A stretch of 64,000 nucleotides of DNA from an uncultured Marinobacter sp. (GCF_947488835.1 NZ_CANLBK010000001.1:1054001-1118000); one strand, 5' to 3'. Positions 44,268-55,462 are shown, counted from the stretch's first letter. Numbers and translations are program-made. The notes: a model not told the origin generated them from the letters alone.

Positions 44268-46277
44268 ATGGCTCATCCCGGTTTTTTCCAGCGCCAGGCC
44301 AGTGCCCGGCGCAATACCAGCCTGCTGGTATTCCTGTTTCTCACAGCGGTGGTGCTGATTACACTCGCTGTGTGCCTGGTTGGTTATTTTGTAACTCGCA
44401 GTGAAACCACCGGCCAACCTTTCCACCACTGGCTAGCCTCCAGCCACGGGTTGACCACAGCCTCTGCCGTTATCCTTCTCATTTTCATAGGCTCCATGAT
44501 TCGCTGGGCGGATCTTGCCGGCGGCGGTAGCCGTGTTGCAAAAATGGTGGGCGCACGCCCCATTGACCCTGATACCCGCGACAGCGACGAACGGGTTCTG
44601 CGCAACATTGTGGAGGAAATGGCCATAGCGAGCGGCGTGCCCGTGCCGGAACTCTACATCATGGATAACGAAACAGGCATCAACGCCTTTGTAGCCGGCT
44701 ACACACCGGGTTCCGCCGTTATGGTCGTTACCCACGGCGCCATAACCCAACTCACCAGGGATGAGCTTCAGGGCGTCGTGGGGCACGAGTTCAGCCACAT
44801 CTTCAATGGCGACATGCGCCTGAACGTGCGCCTCATCGCTTTGCTTGCCGGTATCTTGATGATCGGGCAGATTGGCAGCTTCCTTCTTCGCACAGCGTTT
44901 TACAGCGGCGGGCGCACCTCTGGCCGCAATAAAGATGGGCGGGCTCAAGCTGCCTTTGGCATTGTTGGCATCGCACTTTTTATCATCGGTTATGTGGGCG
45001 TATTCTTTGGGCGCCTCATTCAAGCCGCCGTATCCCGCCAGCGGGAAACCCTTGCAGATGCATCGTCTGTGCAGTTCACACGCAACCCGGACGGGATTGG
45101 CGGTGCACTTTTCAAGATTGGACTCAAAGGCAGCTACCTGGACACCACTGGCCATGCCAGCAACATGAATCACATGTGTTTTGGTGAAGCCACGCATATG
45201 AAGCTCGCGTCTCTTCTTGCGTCCCACCCGCCTATCGAACAACGCATAAACGCGATCCAGCCAGGCCTGATGGCCCGGCTCAAGAGTCGCCTCCGCGATA
45301 CAGAAACAGGCGATGATTTGCGTTCCGCAACCACCGGAGCCCAGCCATCCGGAGTCTCCAGTTTTGCAAGTGCGGCCACGGACATCTACGGCACCGTCTC
45401 CGGTAGGCGCACATCGCTGTCAGGCTCCGCTATTGCCACACACGCACCCACCCCCACGGCCAGCACGAAAAAACTGTCTGAGCGAGTTGGAACCATCAGC
45501 CCGGAAGGCGAAGATTTTGCGGTCCGACTGCTACAGCGCTTGCCGTCAACCTTTCGCGGTTTACTTTATACCCGGGCGGGCGCCATCCAACTCTGTTATG
45601 CACTGCTTCTCAGCGATCTGAACCAAAAAGAGCGGGCTGAGCAGCTCGCATTGCTGCCAGCGCACTCATTATTCGGACCGCAACCCGAATTGCTGGCAAA
45701 ACTGATTCCGACACTCCAGAAAATCGGTGAAGCCGTGCGCTTCCCTGCCCTGGAACTCGCCATGCCTGCTCTCAGAAAATTGGACCCGGAAGAACGCGCC
45801 GAATTAATTCGGTGTGTGAGGGCTCTGGTGAATGCGGACAATCGGGTTACCCTGTTCGAACTGACTCTCACCAGCTTCCTTTCCCGCCATCTCGGGGCGG
45901 ATTCCGCACGAGTGATTCCTGTGCGCTACCGCAGCTACAAAGCGGTTATGCCCGCGCTGCAAAAGCTTCTGAGCCTCATGGCTCGGGCAGGATCAGACAG
46001 CGCACAGGAAAAAGTTAATACCTTGTACCGTGAGGCTATGGCCGGTTTTGCCAGCTGTGACAACTCTGACCACCCGATACTACCGAAGGTAAGCATGCGC
46101 GAACTGCAAGGGGCTCTGAAAGAGCTCAACGGTCTTTCAGCGCTGTTAAAGCCTGCGGTAATCGATGCCTGTGGCCACTGCATCACCTATGACGGAGTGA
46201 TTGATCCGAGAGAGTACGAACTGATGAGGCTCGTGGCGGATCAGATGGATTGCCCGATGCCGCCAATGGTGGTGTGA
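44268..46277 (+). CDS. M48 family metallopeptidase with large C-terminal domain
   Basis: 669 aa, far longer than HtpX (about 290). Membrane helices at about 20-45 and 62-80, then the zinc peptidase domain with HEFSH at residue 173, followed by two more hydrophobic segments (about 190-245). The third zinc ligand is probably in the RQRETLADASSVQ block. Residues 350-669 form a soluble region (a Ser/Thr-rich linker, then a helical domain with RAGAIQLCYALLL and LFELTLTSFLSRHL) that I do not recognise beyond this LemA-linked peptidase family. Probably membrane protein quality control. Confidence 0.88.
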   Translation: MAHPGFFQRQASARRNTSLLVFLFLTAVVLITLAVCLVGYFVTRSETTGQPFHHWLASSHGLTTASAVILLIFIGSMIRWADLAGGGSRVAKMVGARPIDPDTRDSDERVLRNIVEEMAIASGVPVPELYIMDNETGINAFVAGYTPGSAVMVVTHGAITQLTRDELQGVVGHEFSHIFNGDMRLNVRLIALLAGILMIGQIGSFLLRTAFYSGGRTSGRNKDGRAQAAFGIVGIALFIIGYVGVFFGRLIQAAVSRQRETLADASSVQFTRNPDGIGGALFKIGLKGSYLDTTGHASNMNHMCFGEATHMKLASLLASHPPIEQRINAIQPGLMARLKSRLRDTETGDDLRSATTGAQPSGVSSFASAATDIYGTVSGRRTSLSGSAIATHAPTPTASTKKLSERVGTISPEGEDFAVRLLQRLPSTFRGLLYTRAGAIQLCYALLLSDLNQKERAEQLALLPAHSLFGPQPELLAKLIPTLQKIGEAVRFPALELAMPALRKLDPEERAELIRCVRALVNADNRVTLFELTLTSFLSRHLGADSARVIPVRYRSYKAVMPALQKLLSLMARAGSDSAQEKVNTLYREAMAGFASCDNSDHPILPKVSMRELQGALKELNGLSALLKPAVIDACGHCITYDGVIDPREYELMRLVADQMDCPMPPMVV

Positions 46278-46289
46278 AGATAAGCCGGT

Positions 46290-48239
46290 TTAGCGAACCG
46301 GCTCATCCAGATTGAACAGAATATCCACACGCGGGTTAGCGTCCATTTCTGGCAGGCCAAGCTTGTCACGGATATCCAGGTTTACCTTCCAGAGTTTGTT
46401 GAACTTCTCCGATGTCGCCTCAACAGCTTCCGTCTTGCCAAGCATGATCTTAGGCCGCAAGAACACCAGCAAATTGCGCTTTACCCGGCGCTCAGACTCG
46501 GATGAAAACAGCCTGCCAAGGTAAGGAATATCCCCAAGGAAAGGCACTTTGCTCCGGTTAACCTGGTAGTCATCGCGGGTAAGACCGCCCAGCACGATGG
46601 TTTCGCCATCATCCGCCAGCACGGTTGTCTTGATTTCACGCTTGTTAGTAACAATGTCTGACGCATCTTCAATGCTGTCGGCAACGCTTTCAGTTGTCTG
46701 CTCCACCACCAACCGCACAAGACCATCCGCACTGATAGTGGGTGTTACCTTGAGGGTCAGGCCGATGTCCCGGCGCTCAATGGTGGTAAACGGGTTGGTG
46801 GTGCCGTCACCCGTTACCGTAGACTGGCCGGTACGGAAAGGAACGTTTTGCCCCACAATAATTTCCGATTCCTGGTTGTCCAGAGTAATAATGCTGGGTG
46901 TCGAAAGCAGGTTCGCGGCTGCAGACGTAGAAAGCGCTTGTAACAAGATGCCCCAACTTACCCCGTCCTTGTTTCTCTGGCCTGCCCCGATCGTGCCGCC
47001 ACCCGTGGCCGGTGTAAGCGCCGAGCCTGTCAGTATTGCACTCAGCACTTCACCCAAACTGCGACCAACGTTTCCAAAGTTTGATCCCATAACTGGCGAA
47101 GAAGAACCCGACTCGTCGCCCACGGCTAACTGAACGCCAAGATCCTGACCCAACTCATCGCTGATCTCGACAATGGCAGCTTCAATCATCACCTGAGCAC
47201 GGCGCACATCCAGTGCGGCGACAATTTCTTCAGCCTCTTGCATCAATGAAGGCTCGCCCCGGACCACCAGTGCGTTTAGCCCCTCATCTGCAAACACTGC
47301 AAAATTGCCTGTCGGCTTGCTGCTGGCACCACCGCCAGACGCGCCTCCTGAGCCCTCTTTCGTGAGTTCGCCCATCACACCTTTAAGCAATTCCGTGAGG
47401 TTTTTCGCGTCTGCGTGCTTAAGGCGAATAACCTTGGTTGCTCCGCCACTGGCAGAGGGCTGATCCAGCTGCGTGATCAACCCACGCATTTTGCTACGGA
47501 ACGATTCATCGCCTCTGAGGATCAATCGGTTACTGCGCTCATCAGCGGTAACACTGTATTTTCTTGCGGCGCTGTCATTGCCCGCTCGGCCCAACTCGTC
47601 CGGCGCCAGCTCCTGCAACAGAGTCACCATATCGCCAACCCAGGCTTCCTTGAGTTTGATCACCTCCACCTCGTACTTGGAGGGGCTGTCCAACTCACGA
47701 ACAATCTGCTCCATACGCTGAATGTTGGAAGCGTGATCGCTGATAATCAAAGCATTGGCTGCGGCGACACCGGCCAGATGACCATACTTTGCCACCAGCG
47801 GCCGTAAAATAGGCACCAACTCCAATGCACTGGCGTTATCAATCTGGATAACACGGGTTATAAGCTGCTCAGAAGGAATATTTGAGAAACGGCCGAGAAC
47901 CTCAGCGGACTGTTTGGCGTCTACCTGCTGTACAACCTTGATAACTTCCTCACCGGGAATGGCCGTAAATCCGTGCACGTTAAGCACGGCAAGGAACAGA
48001 TCGTAGATTTGATCCTTGTTCATGGGCGCGCTGGATAGAACCGTCACCTTGCCCTTAACCCGAGGGTCCACCACAAAGCTGTAGCCGGTTATATCGGCCA
48101 CCTGAGTAACAAACGCGCGTATGTCTGCGTCTTTAAGGTTCAACCGCCATGTTTCATCCTGGCCGTACGCCGCCGACATCAGGGGCAGTAAAATAAGCAG
48201 AGCCAAGGTCCGCAAAAAATTGGTCTTGTAGTTATACAT
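46290..48239 (-). CDS. gspD: Type II secretion system secretin GspD
   Basis: 649 aa from the ATG at 48239, which begins a signal peptide (cleavage near AAYGQ); an upstream GTG at 48281 overlaps gspC and adds a non-signal extension. N0-N3 ring domains (repeated TEL/ALIISDHASNIQRMEQIVRELD and NALVVRGEPSLMQEAEEIV) precede the secretin barrel (VPFRTGQSTV, EREIK, VPFLGDIPYLGRLF). It forms the outer-membrane exit pore. Third gene of gspN-gspC-gspD. Confidence 0.96.
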   Translation of the reverse strand: MYNYKTNFLRTLALLILLPLMSAAYGQDETWRLNLKDADIRAFVTQVADITGYSFVVDPRVKGKVTVLSSAPMNKDQIYDLFLAVLNVHGFTAIPGEEVIKVVQQVDAKQSAEVLGRFSNIPSEQLITRVIQIDNASALELVPILRPLVAKYGHLAGVAAANALIISDHASNIQRMEQIVRELDSPSKYEVEVIKLKEAWVGDMVTLLQELAPDELGRAGNDSAARKYSVTADERSNRLILRGDESFRSKMRGLITQLDQPSASGGATKVIRLKHADAKNLTELLKGVMGELTKEGSGGASGGGASSKPTGNFAVFADEGLNALVVRGEPSLMQEAEEIVAALDVRRAQVMIEAAIVEISDELGQDLGVQLAVGDESGSSSPVMGSNFGNVGRSLGEVLSAILTGSALTPATGGGTIGAGQRNKDGVSWGILLQALSTSAAANLLSTPSIITLDNQESEIIVGQNVPFRTGQSTVTGDGTTNPFTTIERRDIGLTLKVTPTISADGLVRLVVEQTTESVADSIEDASDIVTNKREIKTTVLADDGETIVLGGLTRDDYQVNRSKVPFLGDIPYLGRLFSSESERRVKRNLLVFLRPKIMLGKTEAVEATSEKFNKLWKVNLDIRDKLGLPEMDANPRVDILFNLDEPVR

Positions 48240-48271
48240 CTGGCGATTTCGTCCTGTATCGATAATCCCGG

Positions 48272-49132
48272 TCAGCGCCACTGCTCAGGTATGGCATAAC
48301 TGATGTTGAGAATAGACCCGTCACGTTCGATTTCTATATCCAGGCTGGCTTGGCCGCGCCAGCTTTCGAGCAGCGATCGATCTTGCTGCACATCACCCAG
48401 GCGCTGCCCGTTGATGGCGGTAATCACATCACCCGCTTTGAGATTCACTGCGTTCAGCATGGCATTGGAGCCATCGTACACGTAGCCCGAGCCACCAGAC
48501 TCATCCACTGGCGCAAGCCCGTATGGGGTCAGAGCTGCCGCGCCTGCGCTATCGAGCTGCTGCTTTGCATTCTCAAGGAATGCTTCCGGTGATGATTCTG
48601 CAGGTACCTGTGCCACCTCTGCAACCATTGTGGAAACATCGTCTTCCTCAAATGTCAGAGACTCATAGCGCCCACCACGGCGAATCAGGATTCGGCCCGC
48701 TTCCACTTCAGCCAATTCGGCATTGCCTGGCAGCATTTCACCAACACGATACCACGCGGTTTCACCGTTACTCCCGGCCACTATAGCACCCGAGTCTTCC
48801 GGGCGCTGTCCCACAAGAACACCTTCAAGCCTTAGCCGCAAACCGGTTTCCGGAGCCGCACGCTTAACCGCTTCCGCTACCTCCCCAGGCGCTTCCGCTC
48901 GGCCAAAAAACTCATAACTGGCCATTGGGTAGCTACCAGACCGCCCAAAAGCCTGGGCCGCAGATGGGCCACCCGCAGGCGCAACCACAATCGGTTTATC
49001 CTGCCAGGCAAATAGCCATGTGGCATTTGCCATCACAACACTTAAATACACAACCAGCCATACCAGCAGCAGGTTGGCCACCGCTTTTGCAATCCGGTGT
49101 TGGGTATCAGGAGCCGGCATTGCCACCATCAA
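48272..49132 (-). CDS. gspC: Type II secretion system protein GspC
   Basis: 286 aa. One N-terminal membrane segment (about 18-36), the homology-region domain (about 90-165; LRLEGVLVG, GETAWYRVGEMLPGNAELAEV) that contacts GspD, and a C-terminal PDZ domain (about 200-286; LNAVNLKAGDVITAINGQRLGDVQQ). It links the inner-membrane platform with the secretin. It overlaps gspN by 4 bp and precedes gspD. Confidence 0.93.
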   Translation of the reverse strand: MMVAMPAPDTQHRIAKAVANLLLVWLVVYLSVVMANATWLFAWQDKPIVVAPAGGPSAAQAFGRSGSYPMASYEFFGRAEAPGEVAEAVKRAAPETGLRLRLEGVLVGQRPEDSGAIVAGSNGETAWYRVGEMLPGNAELAEVEAGRILIRRGGRYESLTFEEDDVSTMVAEVAQVPAESSPEAFLENAKQQLDSAGAAALTPYGLAPVDESGGSGYVYDGSNAMLNAVNLKAGDVITAINGQRLGDVQQDRSLLESWRGQASLDIEIERDGSILNISYAIPEQWR

Positions 49133-49920
49133 CGCGCCCCCGGCAACAGCGGTTGCCTTACACGAAACACAATATCATCAGGGCTGGCGGAATCCGGCCA
49201 GGGTTGGCCCGCGAGATCTATCATGCGTTTGTATACCCGCAACTCCATCATCCCGTTCCAGAGAATACTGGCATCCGCCGCCGGGCCACTGCCTGCCTGC
49301 TCGGCAACTACCAAGGCCACACCACCGCTGGTGGTATCCATGGTGGCCTCCATAGGCGGGAACTTTGCTTGCCCGGTTTGCTCACCCATAGGCCAGCTTA
49401 CGCTACCGCCAGCCCATCGTCCGAGACCATCCGCACGAATAACGCGGCCATCTGCCCACTCCAGAGCCAGGCGATCGATGCTCACATCGCCCTCAATCAT
49501 TGCGCCACCGCTGCGCCGAATCAATTCTTCAAACTCTGCGACAGCAATGGTGCCACGGGCATTCAGCCGGGCATTTTCGGGCCACCCTATGGCTATATCA
49601 CCCGAAACCTCGGATTGCAGTGACGCCACAGAAATCCGTACCGGCTGCTCCAACTGTGTAATAGATGGCCAGCCCAGCTGCCACTCAACACGCAACGGGA
49701 AACCGGCAACCACCACGCTGGCGGTACCATCCCAAACACGGCCCGCTATCTGCTGCACCTGTACCTGGGGTGGCAATGAAACATAGGGAGAGGCTTTATG
49801 CCAGACCCAGCCGGCTGGAACAAAAACAATCAAGGCGCCCAAGTACACAAACAACCCCAGCAACACAAGCAAAAACAGTTTGCCGGGGCGAAGAAAAGGT
49901 TTGGATTCAGCGTCACTCAT
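49129..49920 (-). CDS. gspN: Type II secretion system protein GspN
   Basis: 263 aa from the ATG at 49920 (a TTG at 49962 would be the only longer start). One N-terminal membrane helix (about 15-37), followed by a periplasmic domain with the GspN/AsmA-like strand-rich pattern (VQQIAGRVWDGTASVVVAGFPLRVEWQLGWPS). An accessory, non-essential T2SS component. The rest of the gsp cluster (E to M) is not in this window. Confidence 0.85.
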   Translation of the reverse strand: MSDAESKPFLRPGKLFLLVLLGLFVYLGALIVFVPAGWVWHKASPYVSLPPQVQVQQIAGRVWDGTASVVVAGFPLRVEWQLGWPSITQLEQPVRISVASLQSEVSGDIAIGWPENARLNARGTIAVAEFEELIRRSGGAMIEGDVSIDRLALEWADGRVIRADGLGRWAGGSVSWPMGEQTGQAKFPPMEATMDTTSGGVALVVAEQAGSGPAADASILWNGMMELRVYKRMIDLAGQPWPDSASPDDIVFRVRQPLLPGAR

Positions 49921-49992
49921 TCGGTAGCACACAGACAGTTGACCGGTTGCCGAGTCTAGCAAACGCTCAGGTCAAGTTCATGACAAAAAAAC

Positions 49993-50030
49993 AAAAACCC
50001 CGCATCAGTGTGAACCGACGCGGGGTTTTT
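49993..50030 (-). terminator. Intrinsic terminator of groES-groEL
   Basis: AAAAACCCCGC/GCGGGGTTTTT stem with a 16-nt loop. It has T tracts in both directions and so may also limit read-through from the other strand. Confidence 0.85.
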
Positions 50031-50095
50031 GAGTGCAGATCAGGCCACGTCGCTATTTTTGCGACGCAGTCGGAATCAGCAAGCTATGAACGGCA

Positions 50096-51766
<1,671 letters not shown>

Positions 51767-51826
51767 TTAAATCGAATTCGTTGAATCAATCGAGTTAATG
51801 ACTGTTCGTGCGAATTGCTTCAGCGA

Positions 51827-52114
51827 TCACTCAAGCACGCCGTAAATATCGCTTTCGCTCATGATGAGCAGCTCTTCACCGTCGATTTTTACAGTGTTGC
51901 CGGCGTATTGGCCAAAAACCACGGTATCACCCGCTTTGACTGCCAGCGCACGAGTCTCGCCATTTTCCAGAATGCGACCATTACCCACGGCAATGACTTC
52001 ACCCTGGGACGGCTTCTCTTTGGCATTACCCGGCAGCACGATGCCGCCTGCAGTTTTCTCTTCTTCTTCCTTACGGCGTACAACGACACGATCGTGTAAC
52101 GGACGAATCTTCAT
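51827..52114 (-). CDS. groS: Co-chaperonin GroES
   Basis: 95-aa Gro[14 protein letters not shown] at the N-terminus, the mobile-loop region [19 protein letters not shown], and the C-terminal [17 protein letters not shown] are typical. First gene of the groES-groEL operon; the 194-bp gap upstream to fxsA probably holds its promoter, but I could not identify a convincing sigma-32 site. Confidence 0.99.
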   Translation of the reverse strand: MKIRPLHDRVVVRRKEEEEKTAGGIVLPGNAKEKPSQGEVIAVGNGRILENGETRALAVKAGDTVVFGQYAGNTVKIDGEELLIMSESDIYGVLE

Positions 52115-52308
52115 TGCTCGGTTTTCTCCAATTAGTCAGATTAATGTGGCAATGACATTTGCTGTTAATGGCCGGACTACAGGTGCAATCCGACAAAATT
52201 GCCCGGCTTCTAACCTGCTGTTTTCCAGCAAGTATCAGCCTGCGGCGAACTTGTGATTCCTATGTGGGGCTGGCACAGGGGTTTTCAATACCTGCTCTGA
52301 TAAATTTT

Positions 52309-52836
52309 TCACTTTTTATCGAGGCGATCATGGTTGGTTTCAGTTTCATCACGGTATTCCCCTTCGATAATGTCGCCGCTGCCATCGCGGTCGAACGGGC
52401 GCTGTTGCCCGAAGGGGTTACCGGATTCTCCAAAGGGGCTTTGCCCGCCACCCGCTCGAAAATAAAACCCACCGCTGGTGTTAGTCGCAACCATACGCTT
52501 CAGTGCCTGAGCCGCCAGCCAGTGCCTGCTGAATGGTAAAAGGCACAAAAACCCGACGGCATCAGTAATAAACCCCGGGGTAAGCAAAAGCACACCGCCA
52601 ACCGCAAGAATTAACCCCTCAGCCACTTCCTTGGCTGGGAGCTCACCGCTGCTCAGGCGCTGGTTGGCTTTCAACAGAGTTGCCAGCCCTTGCTGGCGAA
52701 GCAGCCAGGCTCCCGCCACCGCCGTCAGCAACACGAAACCGATGGTATTGAACACACCAATCACGCTGCCGACCTGAATCAGAACCGCCATTTCGGCAAT
52801 CGGCATAACAATAAAAACAAACAAGAATATGGACAT
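52309..52836 (-). CDS. fxsA: FxsA family membrane protein
   Basis: 175 aa. Short-loop membrane segments (about 1-45 and 70-105: FLFVFIVMPIAEMAVLIQVGSVIG and GLILAVGGVLLLTPGFITDAVGFLCLLP) match FxsA, a membrane protein whose overexpression relieves T7 exclusion by the F plasmid. A hydrophilic tail follows (QSPFGESGNPFGQQRPFD). Position upstream of groES-groEL is conserved in many gammaproteobacteria. Confidence 0.93.
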   Translation of the reverse strand: MSIFLFVFIVMPIAEMAVLIQVGSVIGVFNTIGFVLLTAVAGAWLLRQQGLATLLKANQRLSSGELPAKEVAEGLILAVGGVLLLTPGFITDAVGFLCLLPFSRHWLAAQALKRMVATNTSGGFYFRAGGGQSPFGESGNPFGQQRPFDRDGSGDIIEGEYRDETETNHDRLDKK

Positions 52837-52926
52837 CAGGCTCTCGTGTTTCGGGTTTGGGCATTCCAGGGTCTGGTATACTCGCAGCCCTTTCGATTAC
52901 ATCTGATTTCTATTTAAGGGCAAAAC

Positions 52927-53688
52927 ATGAAACTTCAAGATTCCGTGATTGCAATTACCGGCGGCGGCCAGGGCCTTGGCCGTGCCATGGCAGAATACCT
53001 GGCGGCCAAAGGCGCAAAACTGGCGCTGATTGACCTTGCCCAGGATAAGTTGGAGGAAGCTGCAGCCGCCTGCAAAGCCGCGGGCTCTGAAGCCAAAATC
53101 TACCTGTGCAACGTGGCAAAAGAAGACGAAGTAGAAGCAACATTTGCAGCCATTGCAGACGACTTCGGCCAACTTAATGGCCTTGTTAATAACGCCGGCA
53201 TTTTGAGAGACGGGCTGCTGCTGAAAACCAAAGACGGCGAGATCACCAAGCGCATGGAGCTGTCCCAGTGGCAGTCGGTTATCGACGTTAACCTCACAGG
53301 TGTTTTCCTGTGCGGCCGGGAAGCCGCCACCCAGATGATCCAAACCGGCAGCAAAGGCGCCATCATCAACATCGCGTCCATTTCCCGCGCGGGCAACATG
53401 GGGCAAAGCAACTACTCGGCCGCCAAAGCCGGTGTATCTGCCTTGGTGCCAGTGTGGGCAAAAGAACTCGCCCGCCACGGTATCCGCTGCATGGGTATTG
53501 CACCGGGCTTTATAGAAACAGAAATGACTGCCTCCATGAAACCGGAAGCGCTAGAGAAAATGACCGCAGGTATTCCACTAAAGCGTATGGGTAAGCCGGA
53601 AGAGATTGCTTCAACTGCAGCGTTTATCTTTGAAAACGACTATCTGTCTGGCCGGATGATTGAAGTGGATGGCGCCCTGAGGCTCTAA
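52927..53688 (+). CDS. Short-chain dehydrogenase/reductase, FabG-like
   Basis: 253 aa. Glycine-rich TGGGQGLG at residues 11-18, NNAG, catalytic Ser in IASISRAG, and YSAAK. Classical SDR, probably NADP(H)-linked; the overall sequence resembles beta-ketoacyl-ACP reductases, but there is no fab cluster here and the substrate is unknown. Extended acidic/Lys loop (KTKDGEITKRMELS) after the NNAG segment. Divergent from fxsA with a 90-bp gap. Confidence 0.9.
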   Translation: MKLQDSVIAITGGGQGLGRAMAEYLAAKGAKLALIDLAQDKLEEAAAACKAAGSEAKIYLCNVAKEDEVEATFAAIADDFGQLNGLVNNAGILRDGLLLKTKDGEITKRMELSQWQSVIDVNLTGVFLCGREAATQMIQTGSKGAIINIASISRAGNMGQSNYSAAKAGVSALVPVWAKELARHGIRCMGIAPGFIETEMTASMKPEALEKMTAGIPLKRMGKPEEIASTAAFIFENDYLSGRMIEVDGALRL

Positions 53689-53759
53689 AGTGACTAAAAT
53701 ACTTTACAAAACAGAGAAAATTGCTAAATTGTGAAGTATATTGGACACATGGCGGCAAT

Positions 53760-54002
53760 ATGGATTACCAGACTCTAGGGCAGACTATCTCAACTTTGCG
53801 CCAGCAACACGGGGTGTCTCAGCAAAAAATGGCTGAACACCTCGGCATGTCCCGAGCCACCATCAATGCACTGGAAAATGGCCGTTCGGGCGACATTGGC
53901 ATACGCAAGGTAATGAAAATTCTGGATTATCTGGGCAAGGAACTCAACATTCGGGATAAGTCGCCTTTCCCTACGTTTGAGGAGCTTAGGGATGAGCAGT
54001 GA
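53760..54002 (+). CDS. hipB: HipB-like antitoxin (Xre-type HTH)
   Basis: 80 aa from the ATG at 53760. A Cro/C1 helix-turn-helix (ISTLRQQHGVSQQKMAEHLGMS, then RATINALENGRSGDIGIRKVMKIL) covers most of it. It overlaps hipA by 11 bp. Likely represses its own operon; an A/T-rich inverted repeat (ATACTT at 53699, AAGTAT at 53734) upstream is a weak operator candidate. Confidence 0.88.
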   Translation: MDYQTLGQTISTLRQQHGVSQQKMAEHLGMSRATINALENGRSGDIGIRKVMKILDYLGKELNIRDKSPFPTFEELRDEQ

Positions 54003-55173
54003 GCTAGACGTATGCGTAGATGGCCATCAAACGGGGAAGCTGTTCAAGGAAACCGCGGATATTGTTTTCAGCTATGGTGATAGCACCTCCCCGGATCAGT
54101 TTGTATCCCTCACTATGCCGGTGCGCCGAAAGGAGTACAGCCATCGCTATCTTCACCCAATCTTTGAAATGCACCTGCCTGAAGGTTACTTGCTCTCTAC
54201 CATCAAAAAGCAGTTTGCTAAAATCACCGATACTGACGACCTGGGCCTTCTGAGACTACTCGCCCCATCAATCCGTGGGCGCATCGAGTACAACCGCCAG
54301 GATCAATCCGAAAGCAACCCGTTTCACCTCGATACGCTCTTGCATTCAGACAATCCAGGGCTATTTGAAGAACTGGTTTCACGATTTGCGTTACGCTCGG
54401 CGCTGAGTGGCGTGCAACCTAAAGTGCTGGCTCAGCTTGAGAACAAAGCGACGTTGCGCCTGGACGATTTCATTGTCAAAGCCTGGGGGCAAGACTACCC
54501 GGCCCTTGCCCTGAATGAATACTGCTGCATGCTGGCCTGCAAATACGCAGGCATTCCGGTACCGGAGTTTCATCTCTCTGATGACGAATCTCTGTTTATC
54601 ATGAAACGGTTTGATCTGAATGAAGACGGCAGTGCGCTGGGCTTTGAGGATATGTGCGTCCTCCAGGCAAAACAGCGGGACGACAAGTACACCGGAAGCT
54701 ATGAGCAAGTTGCAAAAACAATAAAAACCTTTGCAAGCCCAGCGAGTAAAAGAGCGTCACTGGAGCAGTTCTTCAAAATGATTGTGCTCAACAACGCACT
54801 GCAAAATGGTGATGCACACCTGAAAAACTTTGGCCTGATCTACAAGAACACTGACTCAATCAGGCTGGCCCCTGCCTACGATATAGTATGCACGACGGTT
54901 TATATAAACCAGGATATCCCAGCACTAACACTTGCCGGCAGCAAAAAATGGATGCCTCGTGCAAAGCTTGAACGCTTTGGAGTGCAGGCCTGCGAGCTGA
55001 CAGGAGCCAGGGCCACGGCACTTTATGAAGAATGTAGAAACGCCCTGAGAGAACTACTGCCTTACCTAACGATGCGGCTTGCCCAAACCCCTGACACAGA
55101 CCAAAGAATGGTACTGGAGCACCTGCAAACTCTTATTGCCACCGAAACCGGCGCATCGCTACCCGGCCGTTGA
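53992..55173 (+). CDS. hipA: HipA family serine/threonine kinase toxin
   Basis: 393 aa from the ATG at 53992 (GGAG 8 nt upstream). N-terminal HipA segment (MPEGYLL-like LPEGYLLSTIKKQF), FALRSALSGVQPKVLAQL, and the kinase active site NGDAHLKNFGLIY (near residue 272) and LAPAYDIVCT. In E. coli, HipA phosphorylates glutamyl-tRNA synthetase and causes persistence; other family members have other targets, so the target here is unknown. Its end overlaps the convergent alkyltransferase-like gene by 41 bp. Confidence 0.9.
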   Translation: MSSELDVCVDGHQTGKLFKETADIVFSYGDSTSPDQFVSLTMPVRRKEYSHRYLHPIFEMHLPEGYLLSTIKKQFAKITDTDDLGLLRLLAPSIRGRIEYNRQDQSESNPFHLDTLLHSDNPGLFEELVSRFALRSALSGVQPKVLAQLENKATLRLDDFIVKAWGQDYPALALNEYCCMLACKYAGIPVPEFHLSDDESLFIMKRFDLNEDGSALGFEDMCVLQAKQRDDKYTGSYEQVAKTIKTFASPASKRASLEQFFKMIVLNNALQNGDAHLKNFGLIYKNTDSIRLAPAYDIVCTTVYINQDIPALTLAGSKKWMPRAKLERFGVQACELTGARATALYEECRNALRELLPYLTMRLAQTPDTDQRMVLEHLQTLIATETGASLPGR

Positions 55174-55462
55174 CCACTTCCACGCCTTCGGCTTGCAGCC
55201 GGCTAACCTGTTCCTGGTAGATTTCCGAACCTTCCGGGAATGCAATCTGGCCATTGCTGCGAATTACCCGGTACCAAGGCACTGAGTGGCCTTTCGGCAG
55301 CTTGCCAAGTGCGCGGCCAATGTAGCGGGCCTGCCGGCCAAGTCCCGCCATGTCTGCTACCTGCCCATAGCTGACGACCTTGCCCGGCGGAACAGCCATC
55401 ACTACCTGCCAGATTTTTTGATCTTTAGTCGGCTCCTCTTGCGATTCCTCATACGGCTCCAT
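55133..55462 (-). CDS. Alkyltransferase-like protein (ATL, MGMT family)
   Basis: 109 aa. The MGMT active-site PCHRV appears as PWYRV, with Trp63 in place of the acceptor cysteine, as in ATL proteins that bind O6-alkylguanine without repairing it and hand it to nucleotide excision repair. GKVVSYGQVADMAGLGRQARYIGRAL is the DNA-binding helix region. It lies 5 bp after ampG on the same strand. Confidence 0.93.
   Translation of the reverse strand: MEPYEESQEEPTKDQKIWQVVMAVPPGKVVSYGQVADMAGLGRQARYIGRALGKLPKGHSVPWYRVIRSNGQIAFPEGSEIYQEQVSRLQAEGVEVVNGRVAMRRFRWQ

Noticed and set aside
44433..45242. A 269-codon minus-strand frame
   Set aside because: Antisense to the M48 peptidase core including the HEFSH motif; no independent support.
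52115..52308. A sigma-32 promoter or CIRCE element for groES
   Set aside because: I found no CTTGAAA/CCCCAT pair with proper spacing and no CIRCE inverted repeat.
53699..53739. A HipB operator
   Set aside because: The ATACTT/AAGTAT inverted repeat is short and widely spaced; it does not match the E. coli TATCC-N8-GGATA operator, so it is mentioned only as weak.
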